DNA of 64,000 bases from Sipunculus nudus (Eukaryota; Annelida; Sipuncula; Golfingiida; Sipunculidae). A program made the translations under genes and the position numbers. Location: positions 39,317,473 through 39,381,472 of the forward strand of contig CM049319.1 in the NCBI GenBank assembly GCA_026874595.1. The letters run 5' to 3'. Positions 35,880-49,600 of the stretch are shown here, piece by piece. The first letter of the stretch is position 1. Each line of letters starts with the position of its first letter. Below the pieces are notes generated by a model. It did no database searches, had not been told where the DNA came from, and saw only the letters and a list, made by a program, of their open reading frames with translations.

Positions 35880-36880
35880 CACCAAATATTCGACCAAAAT
35901 TGAAAACAGTTAAGACATACATATAATTTAGATCTAGTCATGGATGCAAAACTCTTTTGTTGCCAATGTTGAAAACAATTGCTTCAGAGGATGTCACGAT
36001 ATTACTTTTTTGCCAGTCCTTAGAACATAAATATATATTAATGGTGATGTTTTTTTTCCTACCAATATTCAGTTTACTGGAGATAGACATTTTCTTCTTG
36101 AATGTTGCTCTGATAATAATTTCAATCAATAGTGAGAACGCCTAAGACTTGTGTATTTCTAATTAGGAACCAGACAAAACATATGTATATCTAATTAGGA
36201 AAAGAACAAAATATATTTTTAATGTTGAAAAGTGTTAAGACAGACCTATTTAACCAGACACGGGAAATACCGCGTGCCAATGTTGAAAAAAGTAAGAACA
36301 TCTGGGATCGATATTGGATGGAACTCAAATATATTCACTAATGTTGTCAGCATATTATAAAGAACAACTGACGCATTTTCAACGCTTTACCAATGTTGAA
36401 AACAGCTTCTTCAGAAAAGTGTTTCATACATATTATTAACTAAGGTTTTGTTGCTAAATAATTTCTCTCAGCTCGAGAAAGTCAAGAATGTCACTAAGTA
36501 CGGAACCATAACCACGTCCTGCTTGTGCCGAGAATATGAACAGAGACAGGCTTACAATAAGGTCAGAAATATAGAAATGGTGAGAAAATGGTGAGAACAA
36601 ACATATATTTCTAATAAATTATGCAAACCAAAATCACTTCTTACAACTCTAGATCAGGATCTTTTGTGATGGAACCAAAACTATTTGCTACAAATCTGAC
36701 CTATGGTATGGTATTTATCAGTCAAGATAAAATATTTCCAATGTGGTGTTGCACAAGAATATTTCTTGCCAATGTTGAGAACACAGAAAAAAATTAGAGA
36801 CACAGTTCCTCTTACCGCCGATTACATTGCAAATAAACAAATTTCTAGCTAAGCAAGGAACCAAATAAATATCTTATCGT
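35880..36880. repeat. Strongly decayed tandem repeat (tentative)
   Basis: Motifs recur at irregular spacing: ccaatgttgaaaac-like at about 35966, 36278, 36391 and 36766; tatttctaattaggaaccag and tatatctaattaggaaaag at about 36154 and 36186; and ttaagacag or ttaagacat at about 35908 and 36234. They suggest an old array of roughly 30-40-bp units now beyond clear phasing. Confidence 0.35.
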
Positions 36881-39800
36881 CCGTTGTTTAGTAAAAAATC
36901 TTATTTAACAGCATAATGAGAACACTTTAAGATACTCATTATGTGTGACACCATAATGTATACTTTCTGGAATAAAGACATGACTGTGACGTACATCTCA
37001 TCACGCATAAAAAAATGATATATACGAGGTGTTGCACAACAAAGCATTCAAGGTTTATGGGATACGGAATATCTTTGTATTTGGTAACTTATTGCATGAT
37101 AGTAACCTGGGATAGGCCTCTCTCACCGCCACGGACATAGATTTTAGCTATACATCTTACACGTGTGGCGGAAATGTGGGCGTGTAGCGAAAATTTCCGA
37201 TCCTCTTGATTGTTCAACTAATATGTTTTTTTTTTTTAAATTTAACCACAGTTTCTAAAGTGTCGAACATTGAAAGGCACGAGAAGTTTGAAAATATTCC
37301 AACGTTCAAAACAGATGCACTCATATACAGCTGGTATAGACTATCCCTGAATATATGACCACTGAAATATCAAACGTAAACATACTTTGGAAACCGCTGG
37401 CTAGATCATAAACCCATGAGGTTTACGTAAGCAGGGTGTCGATCTTATAGTTTCGGTTTAGGGAACTGGAGGTACCAGGTTCCCCGCCACTCCCAAGACA
37501 TACTCTAGCCTTGGATCTCCCTTCGATGGTCATAATGAATAGATTTCCTGTCCTGGTCTATGAAAAATGAAATACGAAAGACTTAATGATAAAACTAAAT
37601 AATAAAATAATCTCATAATGTGATTCATTTTTATCTACACACGGCGCCACCGACATGCCATGGTCATACACTTTAAAATTATGCAGCTGTATGGTTATTT
37701 AAAAGCGACCCCTTCTTCTGGATGTACCTGTTCTCTCGAGCAAGTCACTCTGTTGGCCGTAAACGCCCGTGGCGTGGTTACGGAACAATATTTCTGGATA
37801 CTATGAAAACACAGCATGAAACACCAGTGATCCCCGACCTGTATGGTGATGACAGGGAGGCCTGGCTGTTATACTGAGACAAGTATCATTACACTGTGTC
37901 ATGTTGCATCGGCTCATAGCGGGCAGAATCGGCCGAGTGCTTGTCAAATTTGTCCAGGCAAAATAACTACCTTTTCCAGCTTTGGTTGGGTGATGGAATC
38001 TTTGGCTGATCGATGGTGACGCGGAGCTCATCCACCAGCCCCTCACAGGTTGAGGCAATCAGCATGTCGCTCGCTCTAGTTATGTCTCATATCACATTCT
38101 CATCTTTAGTATTCCGAGTATGTCTTCTTTTTATACCTTGATTTATCTCGGCATATCTGTCTAAGATTGGCTGCTCCACTTTGATGCGTTGCGGCGCTTA
38201 TCTGTGCCGTCTGATTTTAGGTTGGACCTCTTCACCACGGCCGAAGTACCACTTGACGACGAGGAAGGTTGTTTAAACTCGACTGCTTTACAAACACACG
38301 TTAAAAGGTCACCCAATTGTTTCTTTTACGGAATTTCATGGTAGCAGCCTACACGCCCTGAAGCGAGTCTAAAAGAGCCAGGGTCTGTAGATGAATGGCA
38401 AATTACAATCAACTCAAACACAAGCTCTGGGCTTCGTCTGTTTCCAGATTTTTTTCTTGGACCACTGTCTCTTAAACTTGACCGAGTTCTGACCCTGAAG
38501 ACGGGTAAAATACACTGTTGACAAATTATGACCATATACTGGTAATCGGTTTATATAACACGTTTAAGATTTGTTTTTTTTTTTCATCTTGGGAATACGG
38601 ATCAAAATTTGAATATTAATCGAGATAATTTAAGAACATCAAGTGGGCGTTAATGATTAGATATATAGATGTACAGAAATATAGTCCAGAGAGTCAACAT
38701 TTGACGCGATTATATATTTCAAGATATCACGTTTAAAGAGCTTTATATACTGCATGGTGGACTTAACATATAGTAGTATATCTGTAGACAGAATATATTT
38801 CTAATCGTGATTTAATTTACACACAGAATGCTAGGACAATGTTTCTTAATCCCGTATTTATATATGATTTTATTAACACAGGTGAAAATTATTCATCTTT
38901 AAATGCCAGTTATAGCCGTCTGACATCTTACAAGACTAAATTAAATTGAGATTACTGAATTTCAGATATACTTTTGACAGGGTAAAGTCAACTAGTATAA
39001 AGCCAATCAAGTAACATTTGGCATTAGAAAAATCAGATAAAAGACATTGTAGAAGATAAGAAAAAAGATGCCGATGAAGGTCATTTGTAAAACAATAAAA
39101 GTATTACAATGTGAAGAGAAAGGAAATGTGGACTTGAAGATTAACATATGCCTAACTGACTAGGTAAGGTAATTGCACGGACGAAAAAAAATGATCTCCC
39201 TGTAAACATTATCAGCATTTAGACGAATCTTTCTTTATTTGTTTTAGCATAGGAAACCTCGGCGTGGTCAGAGACTTAGGATTCACGGGTCAAGCAATCC
39301 ATTCGTGTAACTTGATTTCCACTAAAATATCTGTTGAAAGGTATTAAGATAATGCAATAATTAAACTGTAAAAATAGTAAAATACCAACCTGTAATCTAA
39401 ATAATTACCGACAAAGATCAATAGTTGCTACTATTCTGTTACAAGATTTCCAATAGTAAGACCGAATCCTTACCTCTACTTATAAAATTAAAAGTTTGTC
39501 AACCTATACTAACATTATAATTCTGCCGTTAGAATAAAAATTCGAATGATGCTAAGTTGAAAAAAGTTACCTGTAGAGATCTAAGTTCTTAGAAACAGTA
39601 GAATTTAATATTCCACCCGTTGAAACTAAAATTTTAACTTCTAGGATCAACATTTTAATGTTTGCCGGGCGTTTTTCTAATTCTACCATTTGATCAGGAG
39701 AGTTGGCTAAATAAGAAAACCCCAGACAAAGGTAGTCTTTTGTATCACTTTAAATTGTACCTTAAGTGTAACTTTGTTAAAGGTTGTGTCTGGAATCTGT

Positions 39801-40211
39801 AAGATTAAGCTTAGTATGGAGAACTGAATCATTAAAACGGAATTTCTGTGTAACAATGCGCACTCCTCAATAGTGCACGCTTATTTGTTACGAATAGCTT
39901 ACCGTTTTGCGAAAGGCTGAAAGAAATTACTTATAAGAAATATAAATCAAAACCGTAGAAAACGGTACACACTGATAGCATTTATAACCCACGTCATACA
40001 GGTAATATGACGGGCTATACTGAGTACCAGAAAGGTCTTCAATAAATAAACAATGGATCATACATAAACTGTTGTATGAAAAGGTTGGAGTAAAAATTGT
40101 TTCAGTGAAGTAGACGTTCTGCGCTGTTACCTTTGATAAAGCCACCAGATATATCTTGTTTTGAATGACTTAACAAACCCTCATGCCTTTCTTTTATCAC
40201 TGTGACCTCTG
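36881..40211. other. Unique DNA with a more balanced block at 37.65-38.55 kb
   Basis: No supported gene. The block at about 37650-38550 has higher GC and small frames on the minus strand (85 and 69 codons) with no recognisable domain. 38560-40190 is AT-rich with nothing recognised. Confidence 0.4.
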
Positions 40212-40219
40212 TGACGTCA
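40212..40219. promoter_or_regulatory. Perfect CRE/ATF site (TGACGTCA)
   Basis: The eight-base palindrome TGACGTCA is embedded in ctgtgacgtcacgcc. It is the full consensus for CREB/ATF-type bZIP factors. A TATA-like box follows 113 bp downstream, which is a reasonable promoter layout. Occupancy cannot be judged from sequence. Confidence 0.4.
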
Positions 40220-40331
40220 CGCCTTCGTTACTTCATTTCATAATGGAGAATTAATTTACGTTTTCCTTGTTTTATCAGGAATATCCATGCGCCAACTTCC
40301 GGCAACCACTGCGTCGTATCGGCAAAGTTAG

Positions 40332-40339
40332 TATAAATA
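40332..40339 (+). promoter_or_regulatory. TATA-like box (TATAAATA)
   Basis: gtataaatac fits the metazoan TATA consensus and would place transcription start near 40362-40370. A cysteine-rich frame of 72 codons begins at 40376, so close that it would have almost no leader. The frame has no recognised domain, so the box may equally serve a non-coding first exon. Confidence 0.25.
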
Positions 40340-41060
40340 CCTTATTGAAAAACATATTTTTCCTGTTGTAAAGATGTGCTTTTTGAGAACAGTTATCTTT
40401 GGTATTTACAGCTGTTCCTATATGCTACACGTTGTGATGGAGGTAACAGCAGGGCGGCTTGCTCATGTTGTATGTGTTTGCCTGGTTCCGGGTGTGCTTC
40501 TCAAAATTGTAATGCAATGTACACACTTCCTTATTTATTAATTGTAGCACATATTGAGCTTTTATCAGATTTGAAAAAAATTGAAATAAATTGAACGAAT
40601 TTTTTTATGTAAGATGCTCTGGCTAGGAACCATGAAATATAAGTGAAGTAGACGGAGGCTCCGGGAGCCTGGTAAAATGGTCAAAGCATTAGTGGACACT
40701 TGGTGACTTGAGCAGTCAGCTGTCTCATTCAGGTCTCATTTGCCGTCCTCTGTCCCCAGACTCGTAATGTTGACTTTATGGTAAAAACCAGAAGCTTCCT
40801 CATGTGTAGATTGTCTTTAACTACTACACGCTGTGTCCGGGACCAGGTGGGACGCGGGTGCCGGAGTGCTGGTGACTAGAGGGTTTGCTGTTCAGCATAC
40901 CGGTCAGGAAACGCCTCCGAACACAGCTAGCTATACAACCTTCTGTAAAATGTCAAGAAGAAAATAGTAATTATATTTATAGCGGACAGTAGAGTTGACA
41001 AAATTACCCTCACAGGCGGGAACACCTCCCCATGGTGATTGCCGATTAAGTCTGCTACAG

Positions 41061-41249
41061 GCAGTTGCTGGGAGCAGGGGCTGGGCCGCAGTTTGCATGC
41101 GCAGGAACCGTCAGTACGGCGGCACATTGTGGCTGCGGGACCGGGGCGCGCGGACCTGCCAGATACAATCGTACATATATCACACTGCTCTTAGGAAGCA
41201 ATATGCCATCCATTTATCCTCGGTCTCATCGCTTGATTCCTAATATCAG
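41061..41249 (+). other. Candidate exon, 189 bp, with consensus donor
   Basis: A GC-rich segment unusual for the window ends with atatcag then gtaagtcc, a perfect match to the 5' splice consensus (donor GT at 41250). At the left, tctgctacag then gcagt (41051-41065) could be a 3' splice site. One plus-strand frame is open from 41065 through the donor (62 codons). The encoded sequence is low in recognisable features, so it could be a 5' untranslated exon instead. An NRF1-like gcatgcgcag at 41095-41104 suggests promoter character. With the CRE and TATA-like box about 0.7-0.85 kb upstream, this is the only place in the window where a gene start looks plausible. Confidence 0.28.
41095..41104. promoter_or_regulatory. 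NRF1-like site
   Basis: gcatgcgcag matches the core half of the palindromic NRF1 consensus (gcgcatgcgc). It sits in the most GC-rich 100 bp of the region. Confidence 0.3.
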
Positions 41250-41743
41250 GTAAGTCCACTATGTCATTCTTAAAATTTCCTCTCAGTCCTGTGTTGGACA
41301 ACACAGGGAAACCCACTCAGGACCTCGATAAACACCAAACATTTTAAACGTTTGACCCAGTTGCAATCAATATTGAATGGGAGTTAAAATGTTATGTTGC
41401 ACTAATAATTAATTAATACAAAAGCTAGCCCGTCAAAGAGAAGGTCATAGGTAATAGTACCCAGATAAATGGAGTGAATAATTCATTATCTCGCGCATCA
41501 GTCATCTAATTACTTATATTACTTAGTTAATTATCACTTGTATAATTCATTCTAATATAGAATATACATAAAATCTCTTGCATTACACAATACACAAAAC
41601 TCTGACAAATGAAATTTAAAATGATATATATTTACACAACGGAAAGTTAGTTGACAATATATATTTTTCAAATAAATTATAAAATGTAAAACAATACAAG
41701 TTTGGATCACACATTCAAAGCTGATGTTTGTAAACATTACAAG
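41250..41743. other. AT-rich DNA between candidate exon and 37-bp array
   Basis: Nothing recognised apart from the donor sequence at its left edge. It would be intron if the candidate exon is real. Confidence 0.4.
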
Positions 41744-42088
41744 AAATAATCATTGCAAAACAGAATTAATAACAATGATGGAATAATCATTACAGAAAAG
41801 AATTCATAGAAATGATGGAATAATCATCACCTCACAGGATTAATAATAATGGTGGAATAATTATTATGGGACAGATTAAATAACAATGACGGAATATAAC
41901 CTAACTGGATTAATAGCAATGATGGAATAATCATTACGGGAGAGATTAAATAACAATGACGGAATAATCATAACCTAACTGGATTAATAACGGTGATGGA
42001 ATAACCATAACCTCAGAGAGATAATAACATTGACGGAATATTAATCATTTCAACACAGAGTTTATCACAGTGATGGAATACTCATTAC

Positions 42089-42680
42089 AAAAGAGAATTA
42101 ATATCAAAGACGGACTAGTCATTATAGGACAGAATTAATAACAATGACGGAGTAACCATTACAACAGAGAATTAATATCAAAGATGGACTAGTCATTATA
42201 GGACGGAATTAATAACAATGACGGAGTAACCATTACAACAGAGAATTAATATCAAAGATGGACTAGTCATTATAGGACGGAATTAATAACAATGACGGAG
42301 TAACCATTACAACAGAGAATTAATATCAAAGACGGACTAGTCATTATAGGACAGAATTAATAACAATGACGGAGTAACCATTACAACAGAGAATTAATAT
42401 CAAAGATGGACTAGTCATTATAGGACAGAATTAATAACAATGACGGAGTAACCATTACAACAGAGAATTAATATCAAAGATGGACTAGTCATTATAGGAC
42501 AGAATTAATAACAATGACGGAGTAACCATTACAACAGAGAATTAATATCAAAGATGGACTAGTCATTATAGGACAGAATTAATAACAATGACGGAGTAAC
42601 CATTACAACAGAGAATTAATATCAAAGATGGACTAGTCATTATAGGACAGAATTAATAACAATGACGGAGTAACCATTAC
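42089..42680. repeat. 74-bp dimeric sub-array, 8 copies
   Basis: Within the 37-bp array, two diverged units are locked into a dimer: gagaattaatatcaaagatg then gactagtcattatagg, followed by acagaattaataacaatgac then ggagtaaccattacaa. gtaacc recurs every 74 bp from 42152 to 42670. Copies differ only at single positions (gacgg or gatgg, ggacag or ggacgg), so this part amplified recently as a dimer. Confidence 0.95.
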
Positions 42681-43749
42681 AACAGAGAATTAATAACAAT
42701 GATGGAATAATCATTATAGGACAGTATTCATAACAACGATGGAACAATCACAACAACACAGAATAAATTACAATGAAGGAATAATCATAACAGAAATGAA
42801 ATAATAACATTGACGGAATATTAATCATGTCAACACAGAGTTAATTACAATGATGGAATAATCATTAAAGAACAGAATTAATAACAATGATCGAATATCA
42901 TAACAGGACAGAATAAATGACAATGACGGATTAATCATTACCTTACAAGATTAATAACAATTAAAAAAATTATCATAACTTAGCAGAATAAATAACAATA
43001 ACGGATTAATAATTACCTCACAGGAATGATTACAATGATGGAATAATCATTACAGGAAAGAATTAATAACAATGATGGAATAATCATTACCTCTGGGGAG
43101 GGATCGATAACAAATATTATTTAATAATTACAAAAAAAAAATAATAACAATGACGGAATAATCATTACAGAATGGAATTCATAACAGTGATGAAATAATC
43201 ATTACAGAAATTAAATAATAACACAAACGGAATATTAATCATTTCAACACAGTTAATTAAAGTTATGGAATAATCATTACAGAAGTGAATTAATAGCAAT
43301 GACGAATAGTCATTATAGGACAGAATTAATAACAATAACGGAGTAATCATTACAACAGAGAATTAATAACAATGATTGAATAATCATTACAGGACAGAAT
43401 TAATAACAATGATGGAATAATCATTACAACAGAAAATTAAAAACGATTTTATAATCTTTACAGGACAGAATTAATACCAATGACGGAATAATCATTACAA
43501 CAGAAAATTTAAAACGATTTAATAATCTTTACAGGACAGAATTAATTCCAATGACGGAATAATCATTACCTCACAGAATTAATAACAATGATCGAGAATC
43601 ATTACAATACAGAACAAAAAACAATGACGGGTTAATCATTAACTTGCAGGATAAATATCTATAAAATTATAATCATAACAGAGCAGAATTAATAACAATG
43701 ACGGAATAATAATTACCTCACAGGAATAATTACAATGATGGAATCATTA

Positions 43750-43861
43750 TTATCAATCCCGAGAGGTAATGGTTAATCATTCCTGTGAAGTAATTATTAT
43801 TCCGTCATTTTTATTAATTCTGCTCTGTTATTAATTCTGTTGCTCCTCTCGGGATTGATAA
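43750..43861. repeat. Inverted block flanked by 17-bp inverted repeats
   Basis: ttatcaatcccgagagg (43750-43766) and its exact reverse complement cctctcgggattgataa (43845-43861) enclose 78 bp. That 78 bp reads as array units in the opposite orientation: reverse-complemented it gives agagcagaattaataa, then aatgacggaataataattac and ttcacaggaatgatta. It is nearly identical to the forward block at about 44472-44528. The sequence could fold into a long hairpin. Confidence 0.9.
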
Positions 43862-44902
43862 CAATGATAAAATAATTATTACAGAACACTATTAACGACA
43901 ATGATGGAATAAACATTTCAGAACAGAATTAATAACAATATCGGATTCATCATTACAGAACAGAATTTATAACAATGATGGATTAATCATTAAAGAACAG
44001 AATTAATTACAATGACTGAATAATGATTAAAGGACAGAATTAATAACAATGATGGAATCATCATCAGAACAAAGAATTAATAACAATGATGGAATAATCA
44101 TTGCAACGCAGAATTAATACAGTGGTGGAATATTTATTACAGAATAGAATTATTATCAATGATGGGATAATCATTACAACGCATAATAATTGACAGTAAC
44201 GGAATGATCGCATAATAACACAGATTTATTAACAGTGATGGAATGATTATTTTAGACCAGAATTTTTAACAATGACGGAATAATCATTACAGAATGGAAT
44301 TCATAACAATGATGGGATATTCATTAAAACAGAATAAATAAAAACTTTGATGGAATATTAATCATGTCAACACAGAGTTAATTACAGTGATGGAATAATC
44401 ATTACAGATTAGAATTAATAACAATGATGAATAAACATTACAGAACAGGATTAATAACAATAAAAAATAATCATAACAGAGCAGAATTAATAACAATGAC
44501 GGAATAATAATTACTTCACAGGAATGATTACAATGATGGAATAATCATTACAGGATTAATAGTAATTGAATAATCATTTCAATACATAATTAATAACATT
44601 GATTGAATATTTATTATTTCAACATAGAATTAATAACAGTGATAGAATAATCCTTATAGAAGAGAATTATAAACAGTGATGGAATCATAATTACAGCACA
44701 GAATTGATAACAATTATGGAATATTCATTTTTCAACACAGAATTAATAACAATGGTGGAATAATCATTAAAACATAGTAATAATAACATTGATGGAACAT
44801 TAATCATTTCAACCTAGAATTATTAAACTGATTGAATTATCATAACAGAAGAGAATTATTAACAGTGATGGAATAATAATTACAGCACAGAATTAATAAC
44901 AG

Positions 44903-46164
44903 TATACAGTTTACTTTCACATTATGACATACCGTTTCTTCACAGAGTTTGTGTTTGACAACTGAATTTCGCCCCCACCAGATAACACACTGTAAGCTCT
45001 CAACCTATGTTTGTCAGGAGCAGTTACCAAGGCAACTAAAACACAAACAGGAGCACATGCGGTAAAGCAGTTTGTGAATGTTTTCAACTTGAATAGAACT
45101 GAAAGCGGGCTTTAGCAGGATGTAACTCAGCGTGTCTCCGGCTCGTGTCACGTTTAATTACTTGTATTTAATAGCAATGAGCCACCAGCTCCACCTGATG
45201 GGGCGTGTTATTATGTAACACACATCGGCGTCTGACTAATCGCTCACTCGGTAACACCGGCAAGTGACGGATGTTTTCATGCAAACTTAAAAATCAAGAC
45301 TCATGTTCGGGTGTGCCATGAGAACCAAGACCAGCGATATGTCTGGTTATATCTCACACAATAGGCCTCTTGACAAAAATAACATACACATATATACACA
45401 ACATGCTGTTACCTATATAATTATGATACTATAACAATTTAATAATAATGTAACAGAAACTGACTGCCCGTGTTGTCTATAACCCGGTATGATATTACCG
45501 GTGACCGGAGATCGGCACACTTGGTATCAGCGACAGTTATTTCAGATGATGCTTGACAAAACACTGGTATTAATCAAGATGACGTATCACCGATCAACCT
45601 TATTAATTATTGATAGCTCTCCGTAGGTCGGGTTGATGGTCACATAGTATTACAGACCGATTAGTCCCTGCAGGAGGGACCGCTCACCCCGGGGGCTCGC
45701 TCTACTGGATTATATCGGCCAATTGGTGCATATGGCTTAGATTGTCCACAGCACAGACAAATAAGCCGTTTGTTGAATATTAGATCTTGGGATGGCAGGA
45801 ATCCACCTGTTCAGATGGAGTCCTGGTTACTGATTCTGTCTTGTGTCTCATGCAGTATTCAGGCTGACCCGTGGCTTCAAGCATCTGCACAATGTCCCCA
45901 GAACATTAAACACCGAGACCGCTCACAACGGCGGAACGTTACCGTCTGGCGGCGACTCTCACCAACCTGTCATCATCACACCCGCCAACATACGGCCTCA
46001 ATTCCTTTTATTCATGAAATTCACGAGAAGCCAAATTTTTGTCCTTAAAAGCAAGCGAATTCCGTAAACCATAGACTGGTTGTCTAAATATTCTTTATCA
46101 TATTCTTTATCAAATACCCCTGTAATTGTATTTTTACATAGTATTACATAATATCTTAAGAAAG

Positions 46165-46167
<3 letters not shown>
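44903..46167. other. Unique, more balanced DNA
   Basis: No supported gene. From about 44980 to 46030 the composition is more even, with motifs such as cagcacagacaaataagccg (45748-45767) and overlapping short frames that lack domains. It could be regulatory DNA. Confidence 0.35.

Positions 46168-46202
<35 letters not shown>
46168..46202. repeat. (AT)n(AC)n microsatellite
   Basis: About 28 bp of alternating AT passes into acacacaca. Confidence 0.95.
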
Positions 46203-46203
<1 letters not shown>

Positions 46204-46346
46204 AGGAGGTGAATACACCTTACCACTAAAACATATTGAAAGAGGAAACTAAAGGTGGCCGCCTGACGCCATCTCTGGCAATTTCATGGTAACGATATCA
46301 TGGGGCCGTGCTCACTTATTCAGACAGCGGATTGTACACTTTATCT

Positions 46347-46695
46347 AGACACTATATGAACACTCTATGTTGAACACTATATGAACCCTGCATGTTGAAC
46401 ACTATATGAACCCTGCATGTTGAACACTATATGAACCCTGCATGTTGAACACTATATGAACCCTGCATGTTGAACACTATATGAACCCTGCATGTTGAAC
46501 ACTATATGAACCCTGCATGTTGAACACTATATGAACCCTGCATGTTGAACACTATATGAACCCTGCATGTTGAACACTATATGAACACTCTATGTTGAAC
46601 ACAATATGAACCCTGTATGTTAAACACTATATGAACCCTGCATGTTGAACACTATACGAACAATTTATGTCCAACACTATATGGACACTGTATGT
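46347..46695. repeat. 25-bp minisatellite, about 14 copies
   Basis: The unit gaacactatatgaaccctgc plus atgtt recurs every 25 bp (for example 46397 and 46422). Central copies are identical. Both ends carry variants (gaacactctatgtt, gaacaatttatgtc, ggacactgtatgtt), the usual sign of recent expansion from the middle. Confidence 0.97.
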
Positions 46696-49600
46696 TGCCG
46701 GTTCCAATCCCAATAGAGGTTTAGCGTTTAATCGGAAAGGTACAAACTGCCTGGAAACTGCTATGACACTAAAGTAGTTTTTCCATCCTCACGTGCACAA
46801 GACTTGAAATGAAGATGGGACCAGCAATGATATATATATATATTTATAATGAAATGTTCTAGTGTAGCTGCCTTCATCCCCATTCACGTGTCCGCATTTT
46901 TTTCGCGATATTTATATAAGAAAAGGAAGAATGGAAAAAAAACATGTTTACGGGTAAACAGGTTACGAGTAGTGACTGGAACGGACTGTGGTCGGGCCAT
47001 CATCTTCAGCAGTAACAATCCTGTCGGTAAAACACAGTAGAGAGAACATGCCCGTATATGTTAGTGTTTTTTTTAAACTGTTGATTACATCCCGTGCAGG
47101 ACACCAGGTCTCCTTAAAACAACATCTCTCAGAGAAGGTCATTGGCAACACATGAGGGATATAGTGGGTTATGTACATATAGTTATATAAAGAATGTTAA
47201 ATATTAAAAAAATTATAAGGTGATAAAAAACGATGAGGGTTTTTATTACACTGTCACAAACTGGTCAGATAATAGCCCTTCTTTGTCCCAGACAACTGGG
47301 TGTGACGACAGCTAAGGAAAACCATCAAACCCTAAGTACTGTCTAAATGTGCGAGGATGGGTTGGGCGATGGCTTGACTGTAACTCCACTACATCCCGGT
47401 AATACAGCGAGACGGGCGGGTAATCTGATAGCTAGTCTAACACACGCTGCTAAAGGTCCGCTAACTGCTTTGTTTTTGTGGTTTTTTTTTGTTTTAAATG
47501 TCAGGAGAAACCACCTGACTCAGGAAAGTCAGGGTACCATCCAATATGTGCTGAATAATGCTGGGGATTACATGATTATTTATTCTCGGAATCAAAGCAA
47601 TGGGTATACAAGAGTCCAGGCGTATTTGCAATGGTTTACCTTGCCGAAACGTCATCTAGGAACACTTTAATTAAGCGACAGTGTTTTACCGTTAAAATCA
47701 CAGTGATTGAACTGTTATTGAAAGCAAAATAAATCAATTAATTGGAGAATAATGCATGTTAAAGCTCAGTCGCTCACATTACAATCAGTTGTCGTCCAAG
47801 CTAAGCACTGATTCGTTAAAATGACTTGACCGTAGGCGAACTACACGGGATAAATATAGAATTTAAGATTTAGCGACTGTATTGGATATAAGTAGAATGG
47901 TCATGTAAACGTTATCACAGGTAAGTCCTCGCGTTTGTATTCAGACTAAACACGACCTTATTTCAAATTTGTTCTGAGCTGCATAAATCCATAACCCTGT
48001 CAGTGGGGACATACATGTGGGTTATTTTGCTACAGGTTGACCTGACGGCAAAAAGAAATTTCAATTTTATCAATTTCAACAAAGAAATGTAGATGTATTT
48101 ACCTTCTCTTTGATTTGAAGATCGGGGATGAACAAGTTTAAAAGAGACATAATTCTGCTGTTCACCGTAACAGATGAGCCTGGGCTTTATTGTCTTGATG
48201 TAATGAGGAAGATAAGTCAGTGGACCAGGTGGCAAATTTTCGCATTTTATTATCAAAACCTTGTGAATTCTATTATTATTTTTCATTAAGTTTATCACGT
48301 TGTCTGTTTTAGACATGTTAATTTAAGGTAAGAGTATTACTCTGACACAAATGTGCAACAGAATGTGGAAGGGAGACAAAAATAGCAATATATTGTCTTT
48401 CCCCGATCCAATCTTCTCACTTAATACGATCAGCAAAAACACAGGAGTGAGCCCGAGTGAAAGCCATTGCTGGTTTGAGCATAAGGTATACAGGTCACAT
48501 GACATGAAAATGTCACAGGACCAAGTCAATTTTGAAAAAAATAGCCAGTGAGTGTAATAAACTAATCACTCGGAAGCATTTATTGATATAATATGGTACC
48601 TACAATCCGTTGTAATACATACTAATAACACTTTTTTCAGGTAATGATAGTATTGTATGTCTGGTTACATTTTATAGTTCAAAACAAAAGCCTAATGGCT
48701 TTTAAAATAATTTAAATACTTTTAAAATGCAGCATTATACCATGTGCTTCCCAACAAATATATATATATATGGTGTTATTTGATATTTACCCCACTGGAA
48801 CCATAAAAAAGCATGCCAGACTATCTGTTTAAGAGTATCCCTGTAATGCACAAAAGTACAGAAAAAATGTAGAAACTTCAGTTTAAGTAACATGTTTGTA
48901 AGAATCTCCAAAGTTATTCATACATGTTGTTAAGAAGAAGGGAATGACAGTCTTCAAATAATAAGGTAAAATTAAATCAGATTTTATGCATATAACATGA
49001 TCTTTCCCTGAAGCGCTGTTTCTGAAGAAACTGAAGCAATACAGTTGATTTTGTTTAACTGATAGATGTCGGTAAAACCTTATGTCAAATAATATTTTGC
49101 ATTGCCAATTCCTCCTAGCTCCTTGTGTCAGACGCCAAGCGCAAATAAAATGCATTTTATTTTCACCTTCTGTAGGATCAACGGAAACACAGTAAACAAT
49201 GCCACATCCGTTAAACACCTTTCACCAGAGATTTCCATTAAACAGTTTCAATGAATTGCTTTGATAAAACAATTTTTATCAAAATCATGTTTCACTTTTC
49301 AAGTGTCTACGGCGTATTTCCGGGTTTGGTGTGGGCCAAAAGAAGCAAGCCTTGCTTCGGCATCTCTTCATATCTGATTAATGTTAAATTGTCTGTCATC
49401 AGAAAAAAAACAAAAGCATTCCTTTGAAATGAACTAGTTTTATATGGCAATATAAGCGTTACACAGCCAGTATTTCCCACAAGTTAGCATATATCTGTTC
49501 ACAAGTGAACATAAATGTGTTTACGTTAAAAATATCATGTCTTGAAGATGTCATTTTCTAAAATCCGTTTGCTACAGGCACACAACCTTAAAAATGCAGA

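Larger units (their letters stand above)
41744..44902. repeat. 37-bp AT-rich tandem array, about 85 copies
   Basis: The ancestral unit reads approximately aattaataacaatgatggaa then taatcattacagaacag (37 bp). Divergence is high over most of the 3.16 kb, with insertions and deletions, but the central part is homogenised (42089-42680). One block is inverted (43750-43861). Stops occur in most frames. It shares only its length with the 37-bp array at 25026. Confidence 0.95.

Noticed and set aside
40376-40594. Cysteine-rich 72-codon frame just after the TATA-like box
   Set aside because: The cysteines are not arranged in a pattern I recognise, there is almost no room for a leader, and the second half is plain AT-rich sequence.
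46690-46715. ggttccaatccc as a tRNA B box or tRNA-derived SINE
   Set aside because: No A box or acceptor stem lies upstream; the preceding 350 bp are a 25-bp minisatellite.
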